A stretch of 64,000 bases of DNA from Alligator mississippiensis (taxonomy: Eukaryota; Chordata; Crocodylia; Alligatoridae): the NCBI RefSeq assembly GCF_030867095.1, contig NC_081824.1, forward strand, positions 122,830,162 through 122,894,161, written 5' to 3'. How positions within the stretch are numbered: position 1 is the stretch's first letter; every line of letters starts with the position of its first letter. The notes below the pieces were generated by a model. The model had not been told where the DNA came from, ran no database searches, and was given only the letters and a program-made list of their open reading frames with translations. The translations under genes and the position numbers were made by a program. This document shows positions 23,153 to 36,200 of the stretch, piece after piece.

Positions 23153-25379
23153 CATTCCCTAAGAGTAACTATTAGAAATAAAAAATAAAAATCCCCACTT
23201 GAAGTAAGAGTATATGAAACTACATGTTGATGAGGATTTTTTTCCTCATCAGATAGTATCAAAATATCCAGTAATTTTCTCAAACCTTTTAACCATCCTT
23301 GTAGTTTTCCTCAGCATTAGCCAGCCAAAACTACATAAACATTGCTTATTTTCCTGGCTTTGATGCAGTAAAGTCAATGAACAGGTGCAGAAGGTTAACT
23401 ATTTCTTAAATATATATCTATCAAGGAAACCCTTCACAATTATAAAGCAAAATGTGCATAGCATTTCTGTGTTTTCAAAGGTGTTTTATGGAATCAACAG
23501 AATAATTAAGAAGCTACAAGTTCCATCATAACAGATTTTCCAGTGTGGGTAAGGCAATGTGAATCCATTTAAAATAAACTACAACCAGGCATTCTTGATA
23601 GTGGAAAAAAACTGCAAGTCTCTCTTGCAAACTGGCAAGACGTTAGAGTGAAAGAACTAGTTCTAAAAATAGTAGACTAAACTGGTACAACCACCTAAAA
23701 TAAAGCTACATTTTCCAAAGGACAATCCAGTTGTTAAAAAGAGTTCCAGCAAAGGACGATTGTACGTGTCAAGACGCATAAATGAAAAGTATTGCTGTGC
23801 CCTTTGTCTCTTCTTCCTCTTCTTCCATGTTCTCCATAATTCTCAAAATGTGGACATCTCCAATGAAGTGCTTTCTCAAGTAGGACAGTCCTAATGGCCT
23901 AATGTGGTTTCTGAAGATTTGTGAGTAAAATCTCATGTAGGGAAAACCTCATGAAATCTTTCATGTGTTTCAAAGAGATAAATATAGATGACAAGATGTT
24001 TTCATTCTACCACTGAAGTGACAGTCTAGGGGAAACCTTCAAAGATGGACAGGTGCCTGTAGTGAAGAAATTATATATGGCCTAAGAATCTATCAAGTAT
24101 TTTAATGCAGAATTTAAATGCAGATTAAGTATGTGTTACTGGATTTATGACATCTGTCCTAAAAATTGGTTCCAAAATGTCTGCTTTTTAATGCCCCAAA
24201 CCCTTCATTTAATGAGCTGGTAAATACTATGAGTTGCCAAAACCAGCTTTTCTCCTGGCTACAAACTCATTAATATTGCTTGGTAATGAGCAATGTCTTG
24301 TCTTTTGGAAAAGCACTGGAAAGAAAAGTATTTAACAACTTGACTCCAATCCTGTGTTGAACATTGACTTAAAAAGAGAAAATCTGTATAAAATATTGCA
24401 GCAAAAATTCATACAACTCTAAATAACTTATTTAGCTTATGATGCTCATTGCTCATGCTGATCTTGTCTCTCCTGATGCTGATCCATACCCACAGTGCAT
24501 TGTTGCCAACTCAAAATTTTCTTACAGGTCTTGTGGTATTTACTGTATTACTTTGAGCTGCTGGAATCAGGTTTTTGTCTGAGTTTCTAACCTTACTTTT
24601 TTAAATAAAAAGAAGTTTCCAGCCCTTGTGACATCAGAAAAAAATGCCTAAACAGTCCAACAAATCAAAAAGAACCAGCATTTATTTATAGTCCTGTGGT
24701 TATAGAAACTTCATTCTATCATCTATTAATGAAATGAGAAAAAAACAGGATTAGTAGACATTATTTACATGGGTTATACATATTACACAGGTACAATTGT
24801 TTTATTGGTTTTGGTTAAAACTCATTGCAATTTCAAATATAGAAATAATGAAATGTTGTTATCCTCATTATGGGAGAAATGAGCAAAAATAAACTGGATT
24901 AGAGATTTCCTGAGTAATGGGGTCATATAGGCATAACCTTATATCAACCTGGACATGGGCAACAGATCCTTGGTTTAAATCCCTGCTCCAAATTAGACAA
25001 AAAGTTATCAAGATCAGGGATTACCACACCACAGGATAGTCTCCTAAATACTGAACTCTTGGGTGTAAAGAGGAAAAAGTACTTTTCTTCCTCTTCTATT
25101 GTGAATGGTGACTAAGTCTCTTGTAAACCTATCCCCAAGTGTCAAAATGCTTCATTCTGGAAATGATAAAATGAAATGTTTCAATAATCCATTCTTTCCT
25201 TGCCTGACACTATTTTCTGAACTTGACCTGAATTCATGAATACTTCCAGGTCACCCAGAACAGTGTTTTTTGGTGAATGCAATCTCTGATGTAAAAAGTT
25301 TCTCAGCCCTTCTGTGCTTGCTCTCACCAACCTAGGAGCCTGAAGGCCTGGATGTGGCATAGAACGAAAGGGGCAACAC
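23153..25379. other. non-coding stretch
   Basis: AT-rich sequence with no domain-bearing frame and no repeat I can name. Confidence 0.55.
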
Positions 25380-25795
25380 AATCCAGTATGATGTTGGCTT
25401 TTTTGCAACAGGAGCACACTACTGGCTCACATTCAGTTTATGGTCTATTGTAATCTCCAGGTCCTTCTCTGCAGTACTACGACCTAGCCAGTCATTCTCC
25501 AGTCTATATTTATGCATGCAGTTCTTCCAGCCCAAGGAGAGATGGATTAAGATTTACTGGGGCCCTATGCAGGACTTTGCACTTGTCCTTGCTGAATTTA
25601 TCCGATTGATTGCAGACCATTTCTCCAGTCTGTCTAGGCCATTCTGGATCCTAGTGCTGCTTTCCAGAGTGTCTGCCACTCCACCCAACTTTGTATCATC
25701 TGCAAATTTACTAGGCATGTATCCAGGGTCTCTCAGTACTCTGATTTCCAGAACAGACCTTGGCATGGACTAGCAAGGTTGTTAACCAGCCATGA
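25380..25795 (-). mobile_element. CR1/L2-group LINE fragment (RT region)
   Basis: The reverse-strand frame 25554-25766 reads [20 protein letters not shown] and GLDRLEKW, the RT catalytic region of CR1-type LINEs with FADD intact. The lower-coordinate part continues into the C-terminal RT region in broken frame (tttttgcaacaggagcacac in complement). It is truncated at both ends and old. Confidence 0.75.
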
Positions 25796-27493
25796 TTCCA
25801 TCTACTACAGAGAATATGCTACTATTCAGGAAGTGGAGCAACTTAAAATTGACTAGTGGAGCATGTTACAATATAATAACAGACATTTTACAAAATCAGA
25901 CACATAAAACGTGTTACTAAGATCCTACAAAACCCTTTTCCCTGAGGGTCCTGCACAATAATGTCAGACATTTTGGAAATGGAGAAATGAGACTTGGTCA
26001 AGATAGGTTCTCTTAACTTATGATGGCTGAAGATGTTTGTATTAAATGTGAAATATTCAGAGTCTGTTCAAATGTATGTAACCTGTGATTGAAAGCAGAA
26101 CAAAGGTGAGCTGAAAAATAAGGGAAACATTCCAGTAATGACTGACCATTTTACCCTGTTTACACAGGCATATCAAATACCAGACTACTGTAATTGCTCA
26201 TATTTTAGGTGAAGTACTTTTCCATCTATGGAAAAGCTCAGATATACACTGACCAGGGATGGGATCTTGAAATTCACCATTTGAGTGGGAACTGAATAGT
26301 TCAGAGCCCCTTTTTATGATCAACAAGATGATCCTCGGCTGTTTAATCAGACTCTTTCTTCATAGGCTGGGGCCTCCTCCTCAAACAGAAATTGACAGCT
26401 GTGTGCATATAATGCCATAGGGAATTGCATAACAGGAGTCACACCATGTCTTCTAAAGTTTGTATGAGAACTCCAATTGCTCATAGAGTTAAGCTTGGTT
26501 TGTAGGAGAGGTTAAAGATAGATATGAGATTCCTTATCTCAGCATGCTATCCAATTGAGGGAAGCTTAATTGACTGTATCCTGTAAGATCTTAGAAGCAA
26601 GCACCAGTATGATGCTCAGCTGTGTTCATAGTAGCTCTGCCAGGGAACAGTGTCCTGTTGTAAAGTTTGGATATTGCTGGCAAATACAAGACAGATGAAA
26701 GGTAGTACCTGACCCATTCACGAGAAGACGAAGAACACTGATCTACAAGATTAAACCCAAGGCTGGCCATGTGAAATAAAGGTGATACACAGAAATCTAT
26801 TACCTGTAAAGGAATGAGTTGCTATTTCTTGACAGACAGGCTATGATTCAGGATTTGAGTAACCAAAGGATTCTGGAAAAAAGTCATTATCCCAGTTTTT
26901 CAGAAGGCCCCAAGAGAGCAATCATCACTCTAATACAGGGATGGTCAGAAAAAATAATCTGAATGCGCTACCATGGTAGATGCTAGAACAGAGATAAGAT
27001 TATAGCATTAGGGTATTCAGAAGAACCTAGTGGGATCCTAGCTCTGCTGTCTTATGTTGATTTAGGGTGTTGGAGTGAGAGCAATGAGACCGGTCAAATA
27101 AACCAACATTTTCAGATCTTCTTGAGGAATGAGGGGACTCTGATTACACACCTAAATTGCTGGTTGGCATAGACATGTATAAGGGAAAGAAGTCAAGTTC
27201 TCTAGAACTTTCAGGAGTATGACCAGATGAAGAAAATTGTGTGGATATATTAGAGACCTTCAACTCCCACCTGTATCACCCATTTTCAATAGGCATGACA
27301 GAACTGCCATGCTGGTGAAAAGGTTAAATTAAGGTCTTTGGTTGCTTTTGAGGAATCTGGTAAAAACTGTGGGGTGCCACTGGAACTTAAGTAACTACTA
27401 ACAGGAAGAAACCACACTGGGAAGGTAATGAAGAACTAAAAGGAAATACATGAGGCAAAAGGAATATTTTATCATTAGATCCCCGCATTGGCT
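25796..27493. other. non-coding stretch
   Basis: No domain-bearing frame and no recognised repeat; ordinary AT-rich sequence. Confidence 0.5.
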
Positions 27494-28310
27494 AGAATCG
27501 TAGAGAAGCAGGGCTGGAAGGAACCTCCAGAGGTCATCTAGTCCAACCCCCAACCTGAGGCAGGATCATCCCTATCAGAACTATCCCATAAAAACCATAA
27601 TCTAGTATAGTCTAATCTACAGAAGACTACTGTCAACCCTGACACAGCACAGATCTAACACCCTAACCTACCACAGGTAAAGCAGGGCAACCATAGCAGC
27701 CAATGTCCTGGTTCTATAAAATGTTGTCAATATATGCTCAAGAGATCCTGGGTAGAGGACCATGCTCTTCACTATAGAGAAAGGCAAAAACCCCACAGTC
27801 CATATCAATCTGACCGTGGGGTAAAATCCGTACGGTAAAATTCCTTCCTGCCCCCAAATATGGTGATTGGTCTGACCCTGAGGAGAGAAAAAAGACCCCC
27901 TAGCCAGGAACCTCCTGCTTTGGTCCCAGCAGGAACATTGGCACACCTCAGTCAAAGCCCCCAGCCTTGGCTGTAGCCAACACCCGATGCTTCTGAGGAA
28001 GGCTTAAAAATACTCTGACACATGTAGCAGAAAGAGGGGAGGCAGGGGCAACCAGCAAAGCCCAGAAACATGGGAAATACCCATAGTAGAACATAGGCCT
28101 AGATCATCCCTGACCAGTGGTTGTCCATCCTCATCTTGAACACCTTCAGCGATGGTGTGTCCACAACTTCCAAAGGCAGTTTATTCCACTGCTTCACTAT
28201 TTAAACAATGAAGAAGTTTTTCTAGCTATCCAATCTAAATTTACTTTGCTCCAACTTCAAACCATTGGACTGTGTCCTCCTCTCTGCTGCAAGAGATAAA
28301 AGGTACTTTC
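27494..28310 (-). mobile_element. CR1 LINE 3' fragment with long 3' UTR
   Basis: In complement the copy ends with agaatcgtagagaagcaggg and ggaaggaacctccagaggtc at 27494-27540. A middle part (about 27600-28110) carries a UTR-like block with ccccacagtccatatcaatc, and 28117-28310 encodes decayed CR1 C-terminal sequence (ttattccactgcttcactat in complement). It may contain a further small insertion in the UTR. Confidence 0.7.
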
Positions 28311-28516
28311 CCTATTTTTTGTGGCAGCCTCTCCCAGGATTTTGACCAGGCCAAAAAAACAGTCTCATTTCTGATCTTGCTGTCCTTTATGACAAGGAGT
28401 CACCTGTTCACAAATCCCTGGTCCCTGCTGCACCTCCTTTCTTGCCTTCCATGTCTTTGTTCTTGATACTTCAGTTCAGGAGGCTACTAGCAGAGATGGA
28501 GTGCTCTCTCAGACTA

Positions 28517-28701
28517 GGGACAGAAGTTGCACACAAACCAGTTTAAGTGATCAGAAACTGGTTTAAACCTGTAACAGAACAGAAGCTCAGTGTACATAAA
28601 CCAATTTCAAAATGGCTGAAACTGGTTTAAGATAAACCTGGCTAAATGTAGTATCAGACTTAACTGATCTGGGTCAAACCAGTTTATGAAACTTCTGTCC
28701 C
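28517..28701. mobile_element. 185-bp inverted-terminus element
   Basis: It starts gggacagaagtt and ends aacttctgtccc, a perfect 12-bp inverted terminus. Internal aaaccagttta and taaactggttt blocks are also inverted. Flanks agacta and agaccc share only agac, so the target duplication is unclear. It encodes nothing; a non-autonomous DNA transposon is the best reading. Confidence 0.75.
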
Positions 28702-28739
28702 AGACCCCTTTCTGGTTCAAGTTAAATCAGAATCCCCCT

Positions 28740-29144
28740 TTGCTCCCTAGTTGGAGCAGTGAGGACTGGCTGACAAGGTGGGGCGGGGTGGGAAGGGGGA
28801 GGAAGCCCAGCTGGGAATGCAGCCCAGTCTGCAGGGAGTGGGGAGAGGTGATACCCAAATCCTGAGCTATGGGTAGAGCCACAGGGCAGCCCAGCCATGG
28901 GCTCTGGGTGGCTGCAGCAGGAGTGTGGTGGGGCGCGCACACAGCCAGGATTGCAGCCTGGTGTGTGGATCACTGGCTGCCCAGCACAGCAGGCAAGTAC
29001 TGGTTGATTCCATGAAGGGGAAGGGGCTGGAGGGGCCAGATCAAGGCCCCCGCAGTGAGGAAGGGAGTGGGGCACAAGCAGGAGTAGGGGCTAGAGTAAG
29101 TGGGGCCCTGGCTGGGCTGGAGTGAGTGGGGCCCTGGCTGGGCT
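28740..29144. other. GC- and purine-rich stretch
   Basis: Strand-asymmetric GC-rich sequence with short duplications, such as gggccctggctgggctgg repeated at 29103 and 29130. The many overlapping frames on both strands are chance products of the composition. It leads into the inverted repeat at 29145. Confidence 0.5.
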
Positions 29145-29580
29145 GGGTGGTGGGGCAATCAGAGCCCAGGCTGCTTGTCCAGCAGAATGGGGGCTCCCGC
29201 CAATACACGCACCCTGGCGGAGGTCTGGGGGCCACATACCCCCCCCCCGATCTATGCGCTGGGTGGAAGCAGCTACCACTGCACACTGGATTTTGCTCCC
29301 TGCTGCAGCTGCTCTGGGAACTGCTGCCGCTGGGCTGCGCTACACCCCCTGCCTGCCTGGTGGCTGGATGCATGTGGCATCATGCCACTCTTGGGGCATC
29401 TGCAGCAGGGAGCAAAGCCCAGTGTGCAGTAGCAGCTGTCTCTTCTTGGCACACAGATTGGGGAGCACGTGGTCCCTAGGCCTCCGTTGGGGTGCACACA
29501 CTGGCAGGAGCCCCATCCCCCCCCCCCCCCCCCGGCGCCCCTGGACGAGCAGCCTGGGTTCCGATTGTCCCACCATCCAG
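29145..29580. repeat. 436-bp GC-rich inverted repeat (fold-back)
   Basis: The left arm starts gggtggtggggcaatcagag and the right arm ends in the complement, ttccgattgtcccaccatcc. Pairing continues inward (ccaggctgcttgtccagcag with ctggacgagcagcctggg; tgcacactggattttgctcc with agcaaagcccagtgtgca). Arms are about 180 bp around a centre near 29360. A poly-C run of 17 lies at about 29518-29535. Nothing is coded. It may be a fold-back transposon or an inverted duplication. Confidence 0.75.
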
Positions 29581-30730
29581 ACCAAAGTTAATTACAAACA
29601 ATAAACTATTTTAAAAAGCTCATAACAACTGTTAAAATGTGTTTTCTCCTGATTACTGTCATTCTGACACTTGAAGAAGTTCTATTCTTTTATATAATTG
29701 TGCACTGCATACAATGACCCAGACTGTTTAGTAAATTTTTAAGAGAGATTTTGCATTCTGTTCACTATCAAGTAATATTGCATTGTCAGGTTAGCAATCT
29801 TTACTTGAACCCCAGTCATCTGATTTGTTAATCACTGATGTTTATGGCTTAGATATCTGTATGTATAGCAGAAATACATATTAAAAAACAAAGGATTAAG
29901 GTTTTGCTTTCTGCTATATATGAACACAACATGAAAGCCTTAAATAGTCCCAAACTCTAATGTCTGGATCTGATTTAGACCTGAAATTTACAATTCAAAC
30001 CCTTCTGTTGTTTATACGAGATTTAAATGAATGCAACTTGTCTAATTTCAAATGCCCTCAAGTTTTGTGGGTTCAAATTTAAAAGCTAAACTCTACCAAA
30101 CCTGACAAACAAAGCTTGCGTTTATTTTCTTTTTCCAACATGTGAGCTATTTCCTGGGGCTAAAAGACATTTCTTTCTTCGTAGGTTGGAGATAATGTTC
30201 TGTCTCTTAAAATGATCTGCCCATTCAAGCTGTGAATCATTGTGTTGGAGAGAGGAGGCAGAGGGGTAGGAAGTTATTGAAAATACACCAGTCTCTGTAA
30301 AGAAAAGGAAGGGGAAAATAAAGGCCTTAATTTAAATTATACAAAGGGGAAAGGAAAAGAGGAAGGGCAGTAGTGTGTTACAGTCAGCTAGTGAAAATGG
30401 CTGGTGTAAGAAGCAAGAGTGTAGAATGACCAGTGACCTTTTGAATGCCACTAACCGGCACTGTCCTTCTTGTGATGCAATTGTCAGAAAGCACTGGGTG
30501 TCCGAAGCCACTAGTCAGTTTTAAACACTTGTCTTTGGAATTGAAGGAACTCCGTGGCTTGTGACTTTGTGGCCAAAGTGGAAATAACTTTAATTTGTAA
30601 GTGTGCAACTTTATACCCACATTTTTTTTTCCATGTTATCATTTGTTTGGGCATATGTACATGTATGGTCCTAGTTACGATAAACTGAAAGGAAATGTTT
30701 GCACTAGAAATTCTATCTTGTTGGTTTTGG
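29581..30730. other. non-coding stretch
   Basis: AT-rich with no domain-bearing frame or recognised repeat. Confidence 0.5.
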
Positions 30731-31220
30731 GTGAGATGTTTACTGTGGAGTAGGCTAATTAGATTCACGGTAAACATCTCGCATCTACACATGTGGCCCT
30801 ATTAAGCTACAGGAAACTAACTAACTCCAAAGCAGGGTAGTACTTGTAAATACAAGTACAATCCAGCTGCAGAGTTTTTTACTCTGTAGCATTGCATATA
30901 TAGACACTGACATGGGTGGCTGGGGCATGAAGGTGCTTTAGTGCAGGGGCTGCCTGCCAGCAAGCCCCATGCTGGAGCACCCTCATGCCTTAGCCATCCC
31001 CTCTGCAGTGTGTTGAGCTAGTTCAGAGCAGCCCCAGGCTGGTAGGCTGAATGCCCACACCCCACCCCAGGCTCCCTGCCAGCTGGTACTGCTCCAACCT
31101 GGCTCAACATACTGCAGTCCCAGGCACAAGTGTAAACATGGTGCCTGGGAGCAATAAACTCCAGCATGATAAGTGCCCAAGTTTGCAATAATAGCAAAAT
31201 AATAGCACGTGTAGATGCAC
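30731..31220. mobile_element. TAGATGCACCC-family element, copy C
   Basis: The left part has gagatgtttactgtggag, ggctaattagattcacgg and gcatctacacatg. The right end has agcacgtgtagatgcac. The interior ggctggggcatgaaggtgct and gagcaccctcatgcctta matches copies A and D, and within it caggctggtaggctg and gccagctggtactg form an internal inverted section. About 490 bp, non-coding. Confidence 0.7.
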
Positions 31221-33193
31221 AACTTATGTTTATAACAGGAAATGTTAATAGTGATTAATGAAATTCATTGTTACTTTACTTTTTAATATGGTAGTGAACA
31301 TCAATCAGTGATATATGTTATATAAGGATATTTGGCGAAATACCCAATGGAAGTATATTATTTTCTGAATAGTACAAAAATATAAGAAAAGTATGCATTA
31401 AATAAATTACCATAAAAACAAAATTAGTTGAAGAGGAAGAGATATTTCACAAAGTTTTCTCATTTTATCTAAGTATTAGTAGTTAACATCCACCCAGCTT
31501 TCAAATCACCTGCAAGTTTGTCTTCACATAGCAGTTATCCTTCAATAGCCATAGCTAATATTAATGCTGAGTTTGATTATAAACCTAGTCAGCCTGATAG
31601 TCTTAAGATTATGTATATCCTGTAGTAAGGGAGAAAAAAGAAGTACAATTACTCATAAGTATAAGGGTCTTTCTTCAAAAAAAATTTAGTAGTAGTTGCT
31701 ACCTTACATGAAGCAGTCATGAAAGCAACCTGAGGCACCATCAGAGTGAGGGGGAAGCCAAATGAAGTATGTAGGAAGTATCTCAGCGTACCCAGAACAG
31801 TTTTCAAGAACCATTACAAAGAAGGAAAACAGTGATTGGTGGACTGGTGGGATTAAGAGGGAGAAGGGTTGGAAGATTTGAATTTAAGGATGTATGAGGA
31901 GAGTGGAAAAAAGGGGAAGGAAAATATGGTGAATTTTTAGAGAAACGGGAAAGTGAGGTTGAAAATTTGTGGAAGGGAAATCTGTATAATGGCAGGTTCA
32001 TTTGAATTTCCGCTGGGTATCTAACCAAAAATCATTTCAGCTGTGCCATTAAGCAAGAAACCAGTATTCAATTACCAAAATAGTTTAATCAATATGCTAA
32101 CTGAACACATTAAGTCTTCATCAATCAAATTGTCCTCAATACTTTCTAAAGTAAATATCATTTTGAGAGGAAATTATTTTCAAAGAGAAAAAGGCTTTCT
32201 TTAAAATTTTCCTCAGCAACATTTTTAGACTCTTAGCTCATCATACTCTAAACTTCGCATACATGGCCATCTTCGTAACAGCTGTAAAATACAACACTCC
32301 CTCCCAACCCCCACCACCACCACCAATTTCAAATATAAAAATATAATTGATTTCAAAAGTAGTTGATGACCTCAGAGAATAGCTCAGAAAATTGTCAAAT
32401 TCCACCAATAAGGTCTGTGTTATCCAACACAGCCACTGTCTCGCCTGGACTTACATATCTACATGAGGACCTGGGAGATCCAAGGTGGTCGACTGAAAAG
32501 AAAAAGAGAAGAAAGAAGATGGGGAAGAAGGAAGAGATTTCAGCACTGAGGGAATGTAGGAGGACAGTGGGCTGCATATGTAGTGAGATGGGCCAGAGCC
32601 AGATTTACACAGGGCATTGATCTAGTGCAGACAGAATAGGTTCCCAACAGTATTTGGTACAATGGAGGAACATTAAGAGGGAACATTCACGCCTGGCAAT
32701 ATCTTGGCAAGCCTGGCAATATTCAAGCCTGGCAATATCACAGTACAAAAAGCAGCAGGGCAGGAAGTATAAGATAGGGCAAAGGAGAAATTTGAGATGT
32801 AGGGGTCGTGTGGGCAGCACACAGAAACGGAGGGGAGCTGTACTCTATGGACTAATACTCCCTGTTGGGCTGCTATCTGGTTTTGATGCAGCAGCGCAAC
32901 GGAAGCCAACTCAGTACGCGCCAAGCGCAATGTGATTTTGAAAAAATATTTGTGCACCATGCTGTCAGATTGAGGGCACCATGTTTTCAAAGCAAGCATG
33001 AAATAGCTTTAATAGACATGATGTAAGCAGCTGGAATACAAAGAGAGGAATTGCTAGAAGAATAAGATAAAGCATTAATTACTCAACATATTCATTTGAT
33101 GATTGTTATGTTACCCTCCGCTGAAAGTTACAGTCCAATTTAGTGTTCCAGTGAATTTTCCCTATTGTACTCTAATCATTAAGTTTGTAAAAT
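31221..33193. other. non-coding stretch
   Basis: No gene seen. 32691-32741 holds three close copies of gcctggcaatat (starts 32691, 32711, 32727). A CCA-rich run lies near 32305-32325. The remaining sequence is unremarkable. Confidence 0.5.
32691..32741. repeat. three-copy short tandem repeat
   Basis: gcctggcaatat occurs at 32691, 32711 and 32727, spaced 20 and 16 bp, a small local amplification with no known function. Confidence 0.7.
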
Positions 33194-33268
33194 GAATCAT
33201 AGAGAAGTAGGGTTGGAAGGGACCTCCAGAGGTCATCTAGTTCAACTTCCTGCCTGAGGCAGGACAGA
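33194..33268 (-). mobile_element. CR1 LINE 3' end fragment
   Basis: gaatcatagagaagtagggt followed by ggaagggacctccagaggtc and ctgcctgaggcagga is the complement of the last 75 bases of CR1. The short length is typical of extreme 5' truncation. Confidence 0.85.
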
Positions 33269-36200
33269 TTTTGTGGCAAGTATCTAAACAAGTGTAACCT
33301 GAGCTAGAATATTAAACTCCAAAATTTATATCTCTAACAACCCAGGATGTTTCTATGATTCTTGGTGACTTTATTAATATGATTTTCACTTTGAGCTGCT
33401 TACATACCACCAGTAAAATGAGGTTATCTTCTTAATTTAGTCCTTCTTTTTCTCCCCAGCACGCATCTACAGGCTCTCAATTCCTTTTAGTTCTAGTGCA
33501 AATAGAGTTAAAGATTAGCTGTTGGTCAGAAGTTTATATATGTCCTTCATCATGGCAAATGACATTTTCTGCAAACATGTTTTACACTTACTATAGTTCC
33601 CATGGTGAGGAGCCTTTTGTGCTGACCACCCACCCAGTCCTGTTGTTCTTTATGCAAAGTAAGTAGAAAAGTCATGGAGCATTGCCAGTTCTGCTGAAGG
33701 AACTCCTACCTAGGAAAATTAGCAAAATCTCAGGCTTCTAGAGATAGGGTTTTTAAAACACAAAAATATTTCAAGTTCACAGAAAGAAACAGTCAAAGGA
33801 CCTGGCACTTCACCAAAGTGTAAATTACTAACAAACCAGGTCTGAACATTTAATAAGAATAGGACACTTCTTATAAAAAGCAAGAATTACTGCTTCCAGC
33901 TTGCCCATAACAAATTACCTTTGTCCAATTAACTAAGGTCATATTGGCCTTGGACAGATGGTGCCCAGAAGACTCCAAGATACATTTTAAGTTATAAAAG
34001 CCTCAGTCATTCCTAGTCATTTTATGAACAAAATAAACACAAACATTGTATTGTCTTTCCCTGAGAAGCGTTTTGTTGTAATTTTCATACCAAGCTGACT
34101 TTACATGATGCCAAAGGAAAAGTTAATAAGAAACTCAAGTCTATAAACATGCCATATGTTTATGAAACTAAATGTTCCTTACTCCAAATTTCTTCAAATT
34201 GGAGAAGCCAAAAAATCTACACATGGAGGATGTTTAAATTGCAGATACTTACACCACTGACATCCAGATAGTTGAAATGTATTTTGCAGCTCAGAAAATG
34301 TCTAGTACCATAATCCTCTCCATTCTTGATGCTGTATGACCCTGGTTTTTATAGGGGCAGTTGTAAAAAATGTCAGTTTAAATCATCTTAAAGGCGAGAA
34401 CTATTTATTTTTATTCAAAAAAGCATTACTCTTAAATACTTAGCTAAATTGATTAAAAGGGAAAAAAACCTCAGGAGTATTCCAGCAAAACTTTATAAAA
34501 GTACATACTTTTTTGGTTTGGCATGTAGACATAAGAAAAATTAACCAGCAGTGTGATATAAATAGGTAGGAATCTATATTGTCTTATTAATAATAGGCAT
34601 GAGGCATTTTTTTTACCAAAAAAATTTTATTTTGGGGGGGTTATAATAGTGATATGCATGTGGCTATAAATTAAAAGAAAAGACTAAAGTGAAACTTTCT
34701 TTTTTTTTTCCTATTCCATTAGCTAAAGGCTACCTTCTTTTACCCTTGCCGAAACTGACTCTCCCGCAAGCAAAAGCTCCTTGAAGTCAATGGGTGTCCT
34801 TCCATTTACTGCAATGGGCCTTGGGTCAGGCTCTGCATGGATAGTCATATCAATTTCAAATGATTTCCATTACTGACTTCTATGGAGCTAGTCTCAGAGT
34901 AAGATAAGCCCTAAATGAGTAAGCTGTCCTGTGATGCAGAACTATAACTGTGTTTATGATGTCATGAAGTTACTGTTATTCTCTGTTAAGATGTGTTTTA
35001 ATAAATTTAACAGCTAACAGCTGTCTAGGAGACAGCAGGGTATGGATTTTTCCTCTGTCTTGAGACTACAGAAATTAGAAAACAACGTAGTATAACTTCA
35101 AAAGAGGGTTTTATGACCATCTCTGGAGACATCCTAATGATCTTCCTTGTCCGTCTTGTCTTCTCAAAATTTCATGTTAATAGTACGGTACAAGGTATTT
35201 TATTCATTATATTACAGAGATAAATTGGCTCTCATTTGAAGGTATTTATTTAAAAATTATACAGGAACTAATTTTGCTATTAAAGGAAGAGAACAAATCC
35301 TGAATGAAGCTGAATACCCACAATCATTAGCTTGAGAACTGTGGATGCTCAGGATCTGGGCCAAGATGATGCCTATTCTACAGCACATTGAACTTAAGCC
35401 TGGCCAGCTATTAAACTAAGCAGGAGTATAGCCATTTTAATTACAAACTGATTTAATCCAATCCAGAAATGCTAGGGGAAAGGGTCTGCTTTCAGCTCCA
35501 TTCCCTCTCATTAGGTAGATGCATTCAGGCTCATGGAAAGGATGAGTAATAAATACATGACCTAGATTACCCTTTATTTTGAACTTTCTGGCTTTTTAAT
35601 AGCTACATCTTTTGTTTAAATATTTCAAAGTTGTTTTCCCTTTTCTAACTAGTGCTCATTTTTAAACATAACTTCTCCTTTTCTAGGAATATTTGCCTGT
35701 ACTTCTAAGTAAATTTTATTGACACATAATTTGAAAATAGGTACCCATAAAAAATTAGAAATAAATATCTATCTCAACTGCACAAATTTTCAGCCTCTTT
35801 CCACAGTTTGTTTCTGTTTAGCTTACCCATTCATAATTATTATTTTTCTGCATTTTGAAATGTTCCATTTATTTTTCAGCTTAATATTTTTCCTCCCTAC
35901 CTCCTTCACTATGTTCCCTTTTTCCTCTCTAAAGATCACTCCCTTCTTCTTTAAGGGAAGAAGGGAGTGATCATTCAGTGGCATTATTGCCACTTAATCT
36001 TTTATTCTGTAACATTCTTTCCAGCTCTCTTTCCTCTCACTCTTATTATCTGTTCCAGCCAGTAGCATAAATTGGGATGGGCACAAGCCCCAGGTGCTAA
36101 CCTAGAGGAGTGCCCTCAGGTTCCCTCCACTTGTTGCAGCACAGCCCTCCTTAATGCATTCTCCTGCTCTGTGCTCTCCCATGCTACTTTTCTTGTCACC

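Noticed and set aside
29122-29604. 160-aa forward frame and several overlapping frames at 28.7-29.6 kb
   Set aside because: These arise from a GC-rich inverted repeat, are open on both strands, and match no family.
31804-32028. 74-aa reverse-strand frame
   Set aside because: Ser/Pro/Phe-rich chance frame in a purine-rich stretch.
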